Source: Nannobrachium achirus
Taxonomy: Eukaryota > Chordata > Actinopteri > Myctophiformes > Myctophidae
DNA length: 64,000 bases
Assembly (NCBI GenBank): GCA_963921795.1
Contig: OY997661.1
Location: 39,206,122 to 39,270,121 of the forward strand
Direction: 5' to 3'
Shown here one piece after another: positions 17,481 through 29,082 of this stretch. Position numbers and translations under genes: made by a program. The notes below the pieces were generated by a model. The model did not search any database, was not told the DNA's origin, and saw only the letters and a program-made list of their open reading frames with translations. The stretch's first letter is position 1. Each line of letters opens with the position of its first letter.

Positions 17481-18031
17481 CTACAAGCAATGGTTTACTG
17501 TTGAGTGGTTGTTCACTGATTGAATGACTAATTACAGTTATAATCAGTGGAAGAGCCATTTGCAGGGATGAACAGACAGCCAATTTTCCTGCTAATTCTC
17601 CCAGGAAACAGCAGATTTTAACACTAGCAGGTAATAAGCAGTGACAGCGGTTCCTAATCCATTACTTCAGCTCCGCTCTCTGTGTTGGACGTCCAATGAC
17701 AATGTCTAATGCCAGCCCAAATGTCACATGGTTTCTCTTAGACCATACATGGGCAATGCGGCCCGCTGGTTAATACCGGAATACTGTGATTTCAGCTGTT
17801 ACAATTCCAAACATGACTTGCTTTAATTCCATCAGTCTATATTAGTAGCTTAATGACTGGTATAGTAGTATTAAATGTATTTTCTTTTTATGTCCAATGT
17901 AGGTATTTGTATTTAGGTTCATAAAGTTAACATGAGTATATAACTAAATGTGTTTGAAATTAAATCAAAATGTTACATTTCAGGATTCTAATTAAAAAAT
18001 AACAAAACATAATTCAGGATTCCAATTCAAA

Positions 18032-18116
18032 AGAAGCAAAAATAGCCGATCTACAAGCTCATAACGCATCGCAGCGCGATGCGTTTTGAGCTTGTAGATC
18101 TGCTATTTTTGCTTCT
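18032..18116. repeat. Palindrome core with long arms (85 bp)
   Basis: The arms run from AGAAGCAAAAATAGC to GCTATTTTTGCTTCT, with the standard CTACAAGCTC/GAGCTTGTAG inner part and a GC-rich apex. It lies in an element at about 17735-18225 that I could not bound. Confidence 0.8.
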
Positions 18117-18247
18117 ATTGTATGAGATACTAGAATGACAAAGTAGGACGTAGCAATATGCAATGTGGCCCTCTGGAGTGAAGGTGGAAATATAGTGGCC
18201 CTCGCCATCATCAAAGTTGCCCACCCCTGTCCACTATTTATCTGTGG

Positions 18248-18533
18248 GAGAGTATTTTTTGCAGGTCTTTAAGTCCGGGTGTATCAAAAAAGCCACTGGG
18301 TTAAGCACTGTTGGTCCGACCAGTTTAACATTGACCAGCGTCGGCAGGTTAGCATTCACCAGGTTAGCATTCACCAGCGTTCGTTTTCCTGAGGTTAGGG
18401 TTAAGGTTAGGTTTAGGTGTATATTCGTCCCACAGACTTTCGCCACCTCCGCGCAGCCAATCACAAGCTTCCGCTGCCTTAACCCAGTTGCTTTTTTGAT
18501 ACACTCGGATTGAACGACCTGCAAAAAACACTC
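18248..18533. repeat. Foldback element
   Basis: Inverted arms carry TTTTTTGCAGGTC and GTGTATCAAAAAAGC with their complements at the right end, around a short unique centre. No coding sequence. Confidence 0.6.
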
Positions 18534-18915
18534 TGTATCTCAAAGTGGGGTCCGGGGTCCTTGAGGGTGTCCCAGGGGGTCGCCAGCTAACTCATTGATT
18601 GAACCATGGACCCTTGCAGGTCTGTAACTCTGACAGTTTACCAAATGGACCCTACCATTTGTACACTGCCAGATGTATGTTGGCCCTTGGCCCAATGTAT
18701 ACCAAACTAAGGGTCCTTAAACAATAATAATCTGTCTCTATTAGTTTGTCATTGGGTGCAGCCACTAGCTTCTCCTTGGATGAGTGACAATTACATGACG
18801 ATTAATTGTCACTCAAATAATTGCGATTAACAATTTAATTGTGTTTTTGTCGTTGACAATAACATTTCTGTTTGGCTTTTAGGCTTTGAAGTTGCACATG
18901 GTCGATATGATATGC

Positions 18916-18984
18916 AAATAGCCGATCCACAAGCTCACAACGCGTCGCGATGCAACGCGTTGTGAGCTTGTGGATCGGCTATTT
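18916..18984. repeat. Perfect palindrome core with a compensatory change (30-bp arms)
   Basis: The left arm 18916-18945 and right arm 18955-18984 are exact reverse complements around a nine-base loop. Both arms differ from the usual sequence at the same pair (GATCCAC/GTGGATC in place of GATCTAC/GTAGATC). Confidence 0.9.
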
Positions 18985-19353
18985 CCACTATTTTTTACTT
19001 TGAAAAAAATATATGGACATTTTTCAACATGGAAACGATTATGACGATTATGTCAAATAATCACGGTTATGTCAAATAATTGTGATTAGACGATTATGTA
19101 ACAATTGTGACGGCCCTATCCCTGGATACATTTCCCCTTACACCTGACACAAGGCTAATACTGCCGTGAATCCAGCCGTCGTCATTGTAGCAGAGCATGA
19201 TATTGTGTGCCCGTGAGGTTGGAGCCGCTCTTACAGTGGCACACAGGAATGTGGTGGGTGGGTGCGTTGGGGACAGGAAAGCTGTCGTCTCTGACAGGAC
19301 AGCCTCATTGTTCTCTGATCACGCTACGGCTATTTCTGCCTGGAATGCGTGTG

Positions 19354-19902
19354 CAGGGACGTGCTGGGCCCCTGATTCAGCCCGGGAAAGAGTTGTATAG
19401 AGGCCCTCATTGCGCGCTATAGAGAGGGATCTCTCTCTATAGCGCTGCTGCTAGTGCTACTACTCAAAGATTTGCCATTTCAGATCATGACAAGTGACAA
19501 GCCAGTGGGCCAATTACATGAGTTATATTTCATCGTTGTCGGGTGGAAACCTTGTATGTCCAAAACCGTTTGTTTTGTATTTATCATTTAAAAAATGATT
19601 TAAACAACGCGAGGCGTTGTGTGCTTGTAGATCTGCTGTTTTCACTACTTTTGTGCGACGGCCTTGTATGATGAAGCAGGGCTTCATGTGCGAAAAATTA
19701 CAAATGTACACATTTGAAACTTGGAGATACGAGGTTTCTGCCCCACAGTGACAATTTACTTTGTTGGCCGTCCAGGCCCCAAAATGGAATGAAGGCTGAC
19801 GTTTTATTTTTAATTTTGTCCTAATGGCTGACCTGGACCGGCCGGGAATGAACCGGCCGTTCGGGAGTTGTCCCGCTTTTCCCAATGGCCAGCACGTCCC
19901 TG
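19354..19902. mobile_element. hAT-like MITE, CAGGGACGTGCTGG family
   Basis: The ends are CAGGGACGTGCTGG and CCAGCACGTCCCTG. The perfect duplication TGCGTGTG flanks it at 19346-19353 and 19903-19910. A second copy is at 49544-50088. Confidence 0.88.
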
Positions 19903-20309
19903 TGCGTGTGTGTGTGTGGCATGTATCAAAACAACATCCCGCTTCCAGCAGTGGAAGCTTGTGATTGGCTGAACCGGAGGTAGGGAGCGCTCCGTTGTGT
20001 TCGCCTGGATGGTGCAGAGGTGCCGAGCGCTCACTCGTGTATAGGTTATAGGTAATTTAATAGGCCTACATGCGATGTTTCATAACATATAACACAAGAA
20101 ATTATCAAGTATTCTACTTAATAATTGGGACTTACAAGAACCATTATCATAGTTATAATAGACCTACATTTACAGTAGTTTAGGCATTTTAGTTTGATAA
20201 GGTTTTGTGTGCAGAACAATTTGTCCTTGTTATTCGACTATTTTTACTTTAATTATAATTAAAGACACTTCATAGTGAATTAGTGATTATAATTAATAGC
20301 CACTAGCCA

Positions 20310-21055
20310 TGTTTCCATAAACCTATTCGAATTAGGGAAGCGAATTATCAGAAATACGCATTAAGAGTAAGACAAAGCGAATTTAGCCCGTTTCCATTAA
20401 ACTGGTGAAATGCGATTCTTGGGAGATCCTGCCTGGGTCCGTCTAACCGACGTGCTGTAAACACTTCCCGCGGGTTTGCACACAGTGCACATACAGATGG
20501 GATGGGGCTGATATTTTCAGACCGAGAGACGTGAGGACACTGCTGTGACTCGCTGCACATGCACGCATCCCGACCCAGAGCCGGTCGCGACGCACCGTCG
20601 CGGAGAAAGTGCGGCCGGCGGGAGCACAGAGCAAGCGACCCCGGCCGGGGCGCCCCGATCGGGGGGTGCCCGCGAGCCGAGGCGGCCGCCCCGCCGCCCG
20701 GTTGAGTCCTCCAGGCAGACAGACTGCATCCTGCAGCATCGCAGATGCGAGCTGCTGTGTAACAACCGGTTTGTTTTGTGGGCTAACGCTATACAATGGA
20801 CGTTAATTAAGCGGCGGGGGAAAGTGTTATAGGAGGACGATATGGACCAGAACGTCATATTCTATTCGCATTTATTGTCTGTTTCCATTCACTTATGCGC
20901 ATTTAGTTTATTCGACGAAACCTCAAAATCCTCCTCCTCCAAGCGGATAATTTTTTTTGCGGATAATGAAAGTTTATTTGCATTTTGAAGTGTTTCCATA
21001 TAAAGATTTTGCGAATAAGCCGTTAATGCGCAAAAAGTGGCTTTATGGAAACGCC
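20310..21055. mobile_element. 'GTTTCCATAAA' element with GC-rich centre
   Basis: The ends ATGTTTCCATAAACC and TTTATGGAAAC are complementary. The outer thirds carry repeated AATGCGCATT and TTCGAATT motifs. A very GC-rich block (about 20520-20720) fills the centre and differs from the centre of the related copy at about 36650-37270. Open frames across it are by-products of composition. Confidence 0.6.
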
Positions 21056-21190
21056 ACTTATGTCATGATTGTTGTTATAGCTAGATCAGATTGTGTTTAT
21101 AATATAACGCCGGCGTGCCTCCGTCATCTCCACCGAAAACAAGCGCTCCGCCCCTTGTTCCATTGTTGGAACCGGGATGTTGTTTTGATA

Positions 21191-21343
<153 letters not shown>

Positions 21344-21353
21344 TTGGCTACTC

Positions 21354-21740
21354 CAGTGGTTCTCAACCTTTTCAGGCCGCGACCCCCGAAATAATCATAT
21401 TTACACTGGGGACCCCCCACCCTGCACAAGCACTTGGATAGGCGTTGTGAGCATGTAGATCGGCGTTGTGAGCATGTAGATCGGCTATTTTACACAATGT
21501 CAGCCTCTATATTTGACAATTTGACCAATGTTTGACCAGAGGTACTAAAAAGGTCTTTAAAGTCCTTAAATTGCCACTTTAGAAATGTGCAGATACCCTC
21601 TATACACTTAACCTTTATGTTGGTTTGTTTACTGTTGAGTGAGAAAACAATGTTAGCATTCAGCTAACAACATCTGGGGACCCCCCAAAATAATTTGGGT
21701 ACCCCTCTGGGGGTCCCGACCCACAGGTTGAGAACCACTT
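21354..21740. mobile_element. hAT-like MITE, CAGTGGTTCTCAACC family
   Basis: The ends are CAGTGGTTCTCAACC and GGTTGAGAACCACT. The flanks are GGCTACTC (21346-21353) and GTCTACTC (21741-21748). A decayed palindrome core lies at about 21438-21492. Confidence 0.85.
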
Positions 21741-21892
21741 GTCTACTCTACCACCATGCGTTAACATTATTCAGTTATTATGCAGCATAATGTTTAGTGG
21801 ATTCAAAAGTATAATTGCTTGTATTGGACTAGTACTGCATTCAGATGTATGGATGGAAATGGGGGCAAATTTGAGGCAAATTGTTAGCCAGC

Positions 21893-22443
21893 CTCATATT
21901 GTGCATTCAATCACTCGTTCCTTCCCACAATATAAGTCTGGACTTTGGGCTATAGGCAGCTTGAAAAGTGGGCGGGAGTACTTGCCTTGACAGACAGACT
22001 CCTCTAACCAATCAGCGTAGCAAAACACCTCTCAGCTAGTCGGAAGAACGGCAAACAAACACGTCTTTTCGGCCGATGAACTCCGCTAGCGCATACTCCT
22101 GTTCCTTTTTAATTGTTGTAATTGATTCCAACTCTGAAATAACTTTTCACTTATTGCTTGTTTTATTGTTTCAGCCGTTAACTGTTACACTTGTTGCATC
22201 GAGGGCAGCCATGTTGTTTTGAAATTGCTGCAGCAAGCATCTACGTCACCATCAGGGGAAGCTTTTCACTTGTTGTGCGGACAGCAGTTGAAATGCAGTC
22301 ACCGAGTATGAGAAGTTGGCCCCGATCATTTTCTGATCGGGGCCAACTTCTCATACTCGGTGCCTATCTGCTGAAGTCCAGACCTCATACTGTGGGAAGG
22401 AGGAATGAGTGAACACAGTATGCGGGATGGCCCGCCAGGCTAG
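21893..22443. repeat. Long foldback element with a perfect inner hairpin
   Basis: The outer arms share CTTCCCACAATATAAGTCTGG on the left with its near complement on the right. Inside the right arm lies a separate perfect hairpin (22300-22362). Confidence 0.55.
22300..22362. repeat. Perfect 29-bp hairpin with 5-nt loop
   Basis: Bases 22300-22328 are the exact reverse complement of 22334-22362; the loop is TTTTC. It does not resemble the recurrent palindrome of this window. Confidence 0.9.
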
Positions 22444-22711
22444 CAATTTATACTGATTACAACATTAAGAAACCCAAGAGTAGTGCAGATAATGGTGCCA
22501 TGTATTGAGAAATGAACAAAGAAAATGCAATGACAATAATTCAGCATTTATTCAATACCCAAATCAAAGGCTCAATTCCATTAGAAGCTTAGTCCAATCC
22601 TCCTTGAGGTAGTCTAGTCAGTCAATTGTCAATGGTCAGAGTCAGGGGGCAATGTGAGGGGCAGTGGAGGTGTTTCAGAATTTGGGGAAGTGGGTGTAGT
22701 GGTGCCCTGCT

Positions 22712-23181
22712 CAGGGTTCCCACGGTCATGAAATTCCTGGAAATATTTTGAAATTAGAAAAATATTTTCCAGTACTGGAAAAGTTTTGGAATTGATCAAG
22801 GGTCCTGGAAGGTCCTGGAAAAAATAGCTATGCATTGTCTTTGGTTATTGATTTTGTTAATACCTCTGAAATGACTAATTAAACATTGGCCAAATTGTCA
22901 AATATTAGAGGCAGAAATTGTGAAAATAGCAGATCTACATGCTCACAACGCCTCGCAACGCAAGGCGCTTCTCAACGCTTAGTGCTCGCTAATTCAAATA
23001 TGATTATTTTGGGGGTCACGGCCTGAAAAGGTTGAGAACCACTGGCATACACTACCTGTCTTTGGGCATTGCACATAGGAGTAAGCGACTCGTTATTGAG
23101 CTGAATTATTGTTATATAGTCCTGGAAATCGGGTTAAATATTCTGGGAAAGCTTTGGAAATTAATTGATAAAGATGTGTGG
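22712..23181. mobile_element. MITE, CAGGGTTCCCACGGTCATG family
   Basis: The left end is CAGGGTTCCCACGGTCATG and the right portion has GGGTTAAATATTCTGG as in the better-preserved copy at 41925-42360. Its inner part matches the CAGTGGTTCTCAACC family, including GGTTGAGAACCACTGG, and holds half of a palindrome core (22924-22960). Confidence 0.65.
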
Positions 23182-23622
23182 CTGCTGCTGCAGTTGTTTT
23201 GGCCATCGGCCCTGGCAGGGGTCACTCTGATTAGCTTACCCATCATGTTCATCTTCTTTTCATGGCATGAATGTAGAAAGGCCAAATGAATACAAAACAA
23301 AACAATATACATTATTTGAACCTCATGTCACCCACCAATTCAATTTCAGTCAGTTTCAAACGGCAGGTTCAATCAGGTGTGGGTACTAGTGGAAATCTAA
23401 AAACCTACATTAGAAACAGTTTTTGTTATATTAGTCAATAATGCATAAGTTGGTAGAATTTGGAATGTGATTATTGCACAGACCTGCATCATGCAGTTTA
23501 ATGTAAGGTTTCACCCCGTCTGTGCACCCAAAGTCTAAATCATGCAATGTGAAAACCTCAGTCATTACATGATAATGATCTTTCCACTCTGCTGACAGAG
23601 GAGAATCACCATTCACCATAGT

Positions 23623-24028
23623 TTAAAGGAATAGTTCACCCCCAAAATGACCTTTTTCCTATTGATTACTCATATCATGGAGACTTGAGTTCAATAATAT
23701 TTTTAGTTTTTTGTCGCATTCCTAAGACAATAATTTGATTACAATAAATATACCCCCATTGATTCCGGATGGGGACCCAAATGCATTTGGGTGGGGTCCC
23801 CATCTGGAATCAATGGGTTGGTTCCAGGTGGTCCCCGGCTAAATGGTGGAGAGTTGGTAATCTTTGAAATGGACCATTACGGATCCATTTGGTTTCATTT
23901 TACGCTCTCTGTCAGTCAAGAGTTTCTCTTAAGAATGCGAGAAATACTAAAAAATATTATCGAACTCAAGTCTCCATGGCATGAGGAATAGGAAAAAAAA
24001 TCATTTTGGGTGTGAACTACTCCTTTAA
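23623..24028. mobile_element. TTAA-flanked MITE with ends AAGGAATAGTTCACCC
   Basis: TTAA lies at both ends (23623-23626 and 24025-24028). The inverted termini are AAAGGAATAGTTCACCC and GGTGTGAACTACTCCTTT, continued by TCATTTTGGG. TTAA flanks are the hallmark of piggyBac-type insertion. Confidence 0.75.
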
Positions 24029-24212
24029 GTTTGATTACTGACTTTCACAGAGACTAGGGCATTTCTCTCACTGTGTTGTGAAAGAATGCAATGGAGGTCT
24101 TCAATGACACAGAGTGGTGTCTTCCAGCCTCCCGTCTTGTCCAGACGCAATCTGCACCTGCTCTGGTGGTAACGGCCTAGTCTCGCGTAGCTAGACAACT
24201 ATTCCACAATCT

Positions 24213-24647
24213 CTGAATGCTATATAGAGTCTGGAACTACACCTCCTGAATGCTATATAGAGTCTGGAACTACACCTCCTGAATGCTATATAGAGTCTGG
24301 AACTACACATCCTGAATGCTATATAGAGTCTGGAACTACACCTCCTGAATGCTATATAGAGTCTGGAACTACACCTCCTGAATGCTATATAGAGTCTGGA
24401 ACTACACATCCTGAATGCTATATAAAGTCTGGAACTACACCTCCTGAATGCTATATAGAGTCTGGAACTACACCTCCTGAATGCTATATAGAGTCTGGAA
24501 CTACACCTCCTGAATGCTATATAGAGTCTGGAACTACACATCCTGAATGCTATATAGAGTCTGGAACTACACCTCCTGAATGCTATATAGAGTCTGGAAC
24601 TACACATCCTGAATGCTATATAGAGTCTGGAACTACACCTCCTGAAC
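24213..24647. repeat. 33-bp minisatellite, 13 units
   Basis: The unit contains GAATGCTATATAGAGTCTGG followed by AACTACAC and then CTCCT or ATCCT. Thirteen units are nearly identical, so the tract is open on the minus strand as an 11-residue peptide repeat (CSSRLYIAF core). That frame is a consequence of the unit length being a multiple of three. Confidence 0.95.
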
Positions 24648-25175
24648 GGCGAGTAATGGAAACTGACATTACCGTTCAAGAAAATATATTTTAAAATGTC
24701 ATTTCTGCTAAGCAGCAAGCTAAACATGCTTAGATGATTTTTATTTATATAATGATAGATGTGCGCGATGCGAGACGGAAACGGAAGTGAGGAGGAGGCG
24801 TCACTTCCGCTTTTACCGGTTACTCATCGTTCTTCTTCCGTTGCCCCAGACTGTATGACGGGAGCATTTGCAAATCGCGGAGTCAACAGTCTGGCCATGC
24901 GAGACTACTAACGGCCCATCTACACGAAAACAGGAGAGCCCACTTTGAAAGGCGGCATACTGTAACAGCTCATGACGTTGATAGGATAATGATGATAAGA
25001 GACAGTCAATCCTACTGCATATTGAAATGATCTGTTGGCTCTTTGTCTCGGCACCTCCCCTCACTATCTAGAGCTGTGTAGGCCTACACACGTATCTTTG
25101 CTTTTCCTGCATGCTGTGTGTTCCTGGAACCTCATACAATAATTAAATAGTTGATGCAGCATGTTGAGCATGTGT

Positions 25176-25395
25176 TAAGGTGGTTGCACACTGCTGCGTT
25201 TTTCGGGCCGAATATCGGAGTGAATTTCGGAGCGCGTGAATAAAAAAATCAACCTCACGTTATGTCAGTCACGTTTGCACACTGCCGCCTGTTTCGCGCA
25301 CCACTCGGTCCCTTGCTCTCTCTATCTCTCTCTCTCTCCTTGCCCTGAAAAACGCATTTCGCAACGAAAAACGCAGCAGTGTGCAACCAGCTTTA
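25176..25395. mobile_element. Small MITE with ends GGTTGCACACTGCTGCG
   Basis: The inverted termini GGTTGCACACTGCTGCGTTT and AACGCAGCAGTGTGCAACC enclose about 180 bp. In design it resembles the TA-flanked family at 4353-4679. Confidence 0.65.
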
Positions 25396-25609
25396 GACTG
25401 TGGCAACAACAGTATATTGTTGCTGTCGAGCAGAAACCTTATCTCCTCATTTTTGTTTTGTAAATCAATGCCCTAATTTGTTATCATACAAGACAGTGTT
25501 GCAATTTAGCTATTTTTGATACCTTTGAACGTTAAAGTTGATTAATGTGGTTAAGTGTGTTTGTGGGTTACAAATATTGAACCAATGAAAAGTATTAACA
25601 ATAATAATG

Positions 25610-26021
25610 AGTACCTGAGACGAAAAACAGTCTTAGTCCATATTATATTTATATAATAATGTTGAATATAGATTTACCAGACTCTAAACCACAAACTAGA
25701 AGTTTTTAATTTGTTAAATTCTTAATGCACTCCCCCATCATTTTGTTGTATTAGATTTTTTTTACTTAACTCATATATATTGGGAATTATAAGAGTATGT
25801 CTCCAACAGTTTGTGGAACAACGGTATAAGGCCGTGCAAGCAATATTCAGCAGACACATGGAGCAGATAACATTAAAACAGACAACTGAACAAAATGAGG
25901 GGGGAGTGCATTAACAATTTAACAGATTAAAAATGACTCGTTTGTGGTTTACAGTCTGGTAAATCAAAAAATATCTATATTAAAAAATATAGACTTAGAC
26001 TGCTTTTCGTCTCAGGTACTC
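25610..26021. repeat. Foldback element
   Basis: Inverted arms start GAGTACCTGAGACG and end CGTCTCAGGTACTC, with matching stretches such as GAGTGCATTAA and TTAATGCACTC inside. It interrupts sequence that otherwise continues with ACAAGGTTTCCACCCGACAG. Confidence 0.65.
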
Positions 26022-26584
26022 AAGATTGTGACTGAATAATAACTACATTAGATCCATTGGAACACATGTTAATCGTTTCCATTTCCGGAAAAGTACATAC
26101 AAGGTTTCCACCCGACAGTATAACGATATGATACATGGGGTCTGGTTAGGGTTTTTATTTTTTCCTCTAGTGATGAGCATTATATTTAGCCACGGCGTCA
26201 CTCTCACCAGTTATAAATAACCCTGGGATTCGCAGCTGGTGTCGGAGTACAGGCAGCGCTAAAAATATTACAATTTCAATTGCAAGAGGGATTGTTTTTT
26301 GTCACTCGCTTATTCAGGCAGGCCAAACAGTGGCCTGGGGACCACCAGTGGTCCATGCGGGGTTTCCAGGTGGTCCCCGGCTAAATGGTGGAAAGTTGAA
26401 ACACGCGTGTGTACACGTCTACACGGACACGGACAAGCTGTGACATTCCTCATGGTAAACTGCGACGGCCACAATCATCGCGCAACTGTGTTTGCTGTGA
26501 AGAGCGGAAACGTGTCGTATCTCCTGAGGGAGGTGGAGGGACGCTGCCATTTACATTAGTTTCCTTATTGGATTGACTATCAAC

Positions 26585-26979
26585 TAGGGATGGGACAATA
26601 TGAAAATGTCATATCACGGATTATTGTGACAAAAGAAATCTCGATTTACGATATTATCACGATAATCAAAATCCATTACCCTGGGGCGGAACATTTGCCA
26701 AAAATTTGCAGATCTACAAGCTTGTAGATCGGCTATTTTTTGGCAAAGACATTTGATAGAGTGTGAAAAAAAGACTGTATCGAGTACGTATAAGTACCTT
26801 TTACCAATTATAGAGGGTTTAAGTGTTACCAGATAATGCAGCTCGGCAAATAAAAGGTGAATTGATCCCAGTGCATGACGGGAGGACGATATCACGATAA
26901 ATGAAATCTCCACGATACGATTATCGCGAGTGTTTTTTTTATCACGATAACGATAATATCGCGTGTCGGCCCATCCCTA
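26585..26979. mobile_element. MITE, TAGGGATGGGACAATA family
   Basis: The ends are TAGGGATGGGACAATA and CGGCCCATCCCTA. The perfect duplication CTATCAAC flanks it at 26577-26584 and 26980-26987. A compact palindrome core lies at 26697-26742. Partial copies are at 6060-6250 and, split by a SINE, around 50170-50830. Confidence 0.88.
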
Positions 26980-26989
26980 CTATCAACTA

Positions 26990-27960
26990 AGCCAGAGCGT
27001 GATATCAGAGCGGCAAACCCATTCTGGTAGAGTGGTTTCCCTGACGTCACTGACATCAGAGCATGATGTCAGAGCGGCAAACTCATAGGCGCGACCGCAG
27101 TTTTCCCGGTGAACCTGAGCGCAACGGTGGGGGCGTGGGGGCGTGGGAGTGTGGGGAACACACCACTGACTATTGCCGATGATGGACAGGTTATATAGCT
27201 TCATGTATTGAGAGGAACTCTTGTTGATTTCATAAGAGACTCGTCCCCAACTGCAAGATATTTAAAAGTTATTTGGGGCCATGATGATAACCTCTTCTTC
27301 CTACTACTAGACTAAGGATTTATATTGTCTGTGTTATTGTTTACAACCACAATTATTCACATGTGGCAAGATCGCGGCTTAGAAGCCTTTTCAGAAGTTA
27401 ATTTAATGTTTTCCATTTAATGATTTCCTTTATCCTCGTCTAATCTTGCGCTAAAGCAGGCAACTGTTTTCACCAGGTTTTAAGGTCTTGTTTCTCATAA
27501 GCTCGCGACCCTCCTTGCCCATCGGCCCCCACCGTTGCTCTCAGGTTCACCGGGAAAACCGCGGTCGCCTCATAGGCACGTGTACACGGACACGCTGTGG
27601 CGTTTCTCATGGTAAACTGCGACCCTCGGTCGCAATACTTGTGACAGGCCTACTTTTGTGTTGCCTACACTTGGTGGATTGACAAAGGGCATCGTCTTGT
27701 GTTGTAGGCGGCAAGTAATTGTTCCACAGAATCCTACAGAATGCACTGTATTGCGCCGTGTATAACCCCACATGAACGGCTTTTTCAGTTCGCCGTGAAC
27801 TCGCGTAGGCGGCTAGACAATAACATTCAGCTGAATGTGAAGACGCAAGCACATTAAGCTCATCGGATTTGCGTTCCAGCCATTGATCTGTGACCCGAGG
27901 TTGCGCGTTTTGATGCAATGTGACGTGGTGGGGTTTGAACCTACAGTACCGGCCAGATGT
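26990..27960. other. Gene-free tract with diverged repeats
   Basis: Blocks such as CCCCCACCGTTG with GTTCACCGGGAAAACC appear in both orientations (about 27085-27140 and 27525-27570), suggesting the arms of an old foldback element. No exon or RNA gene is recognised. Confidence 0.35.
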
Positions 27961-27971
27961 GTAGGTTACAC

Positions 27972-28569
27972 CAGTGGTTCTCAACCTTTTCAGGCTGTGA
28001 CCCCCCCAATATAATCATATTTGAACTGGGGACACCGCACTCTGATAAGCAATTGGAATATAAGAGTTCAGGCTTTGTTTGACTCGGTTCCACCTATAAA
28101 TATGGTGGGAAATAGACAATCTACAAGCTCACAGTGCTTCGTGTTGCGAGGTGTTGTGAGCTTGTAGATTGACTATTTTAATACTTTTTCTTCTTTTTTA
28201 TATTAATGAGACGTAGCATGCGAAGCCTCAAAGTTAGTTCAGTCAGGTATACTCGAGAGGTTACACTGCATTGCCCCCACCGCCTCCCCAGCACCACCAG
28301 TAGGCTCTGCTAATTCTGTTCCCCATGGGGGGTGTTTATATCTATATATCATGGTATATCAATGGTTAATGATGTTCTTCCTCTGTGCTGCTGCTGAGCA
28401 GGCAGAAAGTATAGCAGAGCCAAACGCCAAATTAAATGTGACAACACACTTGTATTACTCATTAATAATAAACATTGTTCAATATATCGTGAGTTACCTG
28501 ACTGAACTGTATTTGACAATTTGGCCAATGTTTGACCAGGTTGTATATATCACAGGTTGAGAACCACTG
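27972..28569. mobile_element. hAT-like MITE, CAGTGGTTCTCAACC family
   Basis: The ends are CAGTGGTTCTCAACC and GGTTGAGAACCACTG. The perfect duplication GGTTACAC flanks it at 27964-27971 and 28570-28577. The palindrome core at 28110-28178 has both arms changed (AATCTAC/GTAGATT). Confidence 0.9.
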
Positions 28570-28578
28570 GGTTACACC

Positions 28579-29081
28579 TAGGGCTGTGAATATTTGGGTA
28601 TCCCACAATTCGATTTAGAATCGATTCTTGGGGTCACGATTAGATTTTTTATCTCGATTCTTTCAAATCCAAACGATTGATTTAAAAACGATTCTCGATT
28701 CAAAACAATTCTCGATTCAAAACGATTCTCAATTCAATTCATAGGATATCAGGATCTACTCCAGTCTGCTGGCATGAAAGCAGAGTACATTTACATAGTT
28801 TTTATAATTGTAAAGGTTTTATAAACTTATTGCAATAATGTAAACACACAAAGGTAAATACAAGACAACATGTCTGATTTATTCATGCTTGCACACATTC
28901 TTTTAACTTGTACAAACACAACATCATATCTAATACAAAAATTATAATAAAAAGATAATTAAATAAAATAAAAATCATAATATCTAATAAATAATATTTT
29001 TGGAAAATGAGAATCGATCCTGAATCTTACCATGTTAGAAACGCGATTTGAGTTCGAATTGATTTTTTTCCTGCACCCCTA
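28579..29081. mobile_element. MITE, TAGGGCTGTGAATATTTG family, without palindrome core
   Basis: The termini are TAGGGCTG and CACCCCTA. The duplication GTTACACC flanks it at 28571-28578 and 29082-29089, overlapping by seven bases the target of the element just to its left. The interior is rich in AATCGATTC motifs. Confidence 0.8.
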
Positions 29082-29082
29082 G

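Noticed and set aside
18916-18984. The palindrome core as a microRNA precursor
   Set aside because: Perfect arms, many copies within transposons and a GC-rich apex fit a transposon foldback better; small-RNA data would be needed to reopen this.
20443-20858. Overlapping frames of 95-117 codons on both strands
   Set aside because: They arise from the GC-rich centre of a repeat element and disagree between frames.
24213-24647. Possible CRISPR-like array
   Set aside because: The units are directly abutting with no unique spacers, and the genome is animal.
24191-24727. 178-codon minus-strand frame with repeated CSSRLYIAF
   Set aside because: It is an open frame only because a 33-bp satellite unit is a multiple of three; no start context, domain or neighbouring exon supports a gene.
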